NCBI GenBank assembly: GCA_021795095.1
Contig: JAJYPU010000117.1
Span: forward strand, 1-5,869
DNA length: 5,869 nt
Direction: 5' to 3'
DNA from: Actinomycetes bacterium
GTDB lineage: Bacteria > Actinomycetota > Acidimicrobiia > Acidimicrobiales > RAAP-2
A program made the position numbers and the translations under genes. Numbering within the stretch: position 1 is the first letter of the stretch; every line of letters starts with the position of its first letter. Below the pieces are notes generated by a model. The model did no database searches and was not told the DNA's origin. It was given only the letters and a program-made list of their open reading frames with translations. This document shows positions 5,461-5,869 of this stretch, piece after piece.

Positions 5461-5771
5461 TGCCCAAAGCCGTCACACACGCCAGCACCTCGAGCGCCGA
5501 CTCGCACGTTCTGCACGACCAAGCCCAACTCCACGCCATCGTCACCCGGCTCAAACGAGCGCACGGCCAGATGGGCGCCGTGGTGCGCATGTTGGAAGAG
5601 GGCCGGTCCTGCGAGGACGTGATCACGCAGATGGCCGCCGTGAACAAGGCCATCAACACCGCCGCGTTCACCCTCATCTCGTCCAGTCTGAAGGAGTGCA
5701 TCATCGATCCCGAGATCAACTCCGACGACGTCACCACCAAACTACAAAAGCTCTTTTTGAGCCTGGCCTAA
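5460..5771 (+). CDS. cstR: CsoR/CstR-family repressor, probably persulfide-sensing
   Basis: This 103-residue DUF156 protein is an all-helical DNA-binding oligomer. After a polar 20-residue N-terminus come HAIVTRLKRAHGQMGAVVRM (25-44), C51 in GRSCEDVITQMAAV and C80 in SSLKEC. The 29-residue gap between the cysteines equals that of Cu(I)-sensing CsoR (Cys36/Cys65) and of Staphylococcus aureus CstR (Cys31/Cys60). The CsoR copper ligand His61 falls at Ser76 here, so the Cu(I) site is broken and CstR-like sensing by di- or polysulfide bridging of C51 and C80 is favoured. The ATG at 5460 is preceded by AAGGGAG (5446-5452) at a 7-base spacing and overlaps the stop of the small gene; an in-frame upstream start at 5400 would lie inside that gene and lacks a comparable site. 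The palindromes at 3722-3773 are its likely operators. The family is firm; the persulfide role is inferred from Ser76 and the neighbours. Confidence 0.9.
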   Translation: MPKAVTHASTSSADSHVLHDQAQLHAIVTRLKRAHGQMGAVVRMLEEGRSCEDVITQMAAVNKAINTAAFTLISSSLKECIIDPEINSDDVTTKLQKLFLSLA

Positions 5772-5779
5772 GGAGAAAC

Positions 5780-5869
5780 ATGCGAGTTGTCGTCATCGGG
5801 GGAGTGGCCGGCGGGATGTCCGCGGCGGCGAGGCTTCGGCGCCTCGACAGCGAGGCCGAGATCGTCGTC
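5780..5869 (+). CDS. CoA-disulfide reductase-type FAD oxidoreductase (N-terminus only)
   Basis: Only the first 30 codons are in the window. MRVVVIGGVAGGMSAAARLR and the following RLDSEAEIVV match the opening FAD-binding strand-loop-helix of the CoA-disulfide reductase / NADH oxidase / NAD(P)H-dependent persulfide reductase family (GGVAGG, 7-12). The catalytic Cys expected near residue 43, the NADH domain, and any C-terminal rhodanese or TusA-like domain lie beyond the end. AAGGAG (5770-5775) overlaps the repressor's stop codon, and the ATG follows 8 bases after that stop, so the gene is in the same operon. In this setting, reduction of CoA- or glutathione-like persulfides formed during sulfide oxidation is the most likely job. 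NADH oxidase activity cannot be excluded from 30 residues. Confidence 0.8.
   Translation, partial: MRVVVIGGVAGGMSAAARLRRLDSEAEIVV

Noticed and set aside
3507..5564. Very long minus-strand open frame of 685 codons opposite the SQR-like gene
   Set aside because: It is antisense to well-supported genes, spans the intergenic promoter region, and reads as an Arg/His/Gly-rich low-complexity protein. Long antisense frames are expected in GC-rich DNA with strong third-position bias.
1..5869. CRISPR arrays, tRNA or rRNA genes, insertion sequences, attachment sites
   Set aside because: No regularly spaced repeats, cloverleaf-like segments, transposase-like reading frames or terminal inverted repeats were seen in the window.

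Overview
The window is GC-rich DNA (roughly two thirds G+C by eye). It is packed with genes on the + strand that use GTG, TTG and ATG starts, which points to an actinobacterium. The best-supported lineage clue is a mycofactocin-pathway gene pair, which is mainly an actinobacterial trait. A sulfide-oxidation cluster would suit an environmental lineage such as Acidimicrobiia, but that placement is inference.

Region 1 (1-2118). A short coding-like tail at the left edge, interrupted by a TAG, precedes mftD (164-1336). MftD is the FMN enzyme that oxidises the mycofactocin precursor. mftD overlaps by 4 bases a short-chain dehydrogenase of the mycofactocin-coupled type (1333-2118). Neither mftA/B/C nor mftE/F is visible, so this pair is either the edge of a larger locus or a detached part of the pathway.

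Region 2 (2185-3642). A complete homospermidine synthase gene starts at a TTG behind a clear ribosome binding site. It is followed by a strong 10-bp inverted repeat that probably ends transcription and separates the left half from the right half.

Region 3 (3722-5869). This is a compact operon that looks like a persulfide-controlled sulfide-oxidation unit. Two ATACCCC/GGGGTAT palindromes flank and cover a sigma70-type promoter (-35 TTGCGC, 17-bp spacer, -10 TATACT). Downstream come a sulfide:quinone oxidoreductase-family flavoprotein, a 48-residue protein with a basic, hydrophobic C-terminal half, a CsoR/CstR-family repressor, and the start of a CoA-disulfide-reductase-type flavoprotein that runs off the window. 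The repressor keeps the two cysteines of the family but has Ser where copper-sensing CsoR has its His ligand, which favours a persulfide sensor. The likely logic is that sulfide oxidation makes persulfide, persulfide modifies the repressor, the repressor leaves the palindromes, and the flavoproteins are made.

The points most worth a second look are three: the unusual cysteine layout of the SQR-like enzyme (CxC motif, and Ser where the second redox cysteine is expected), the small protein locked between it and the repressor, and the twin operators with different centres.
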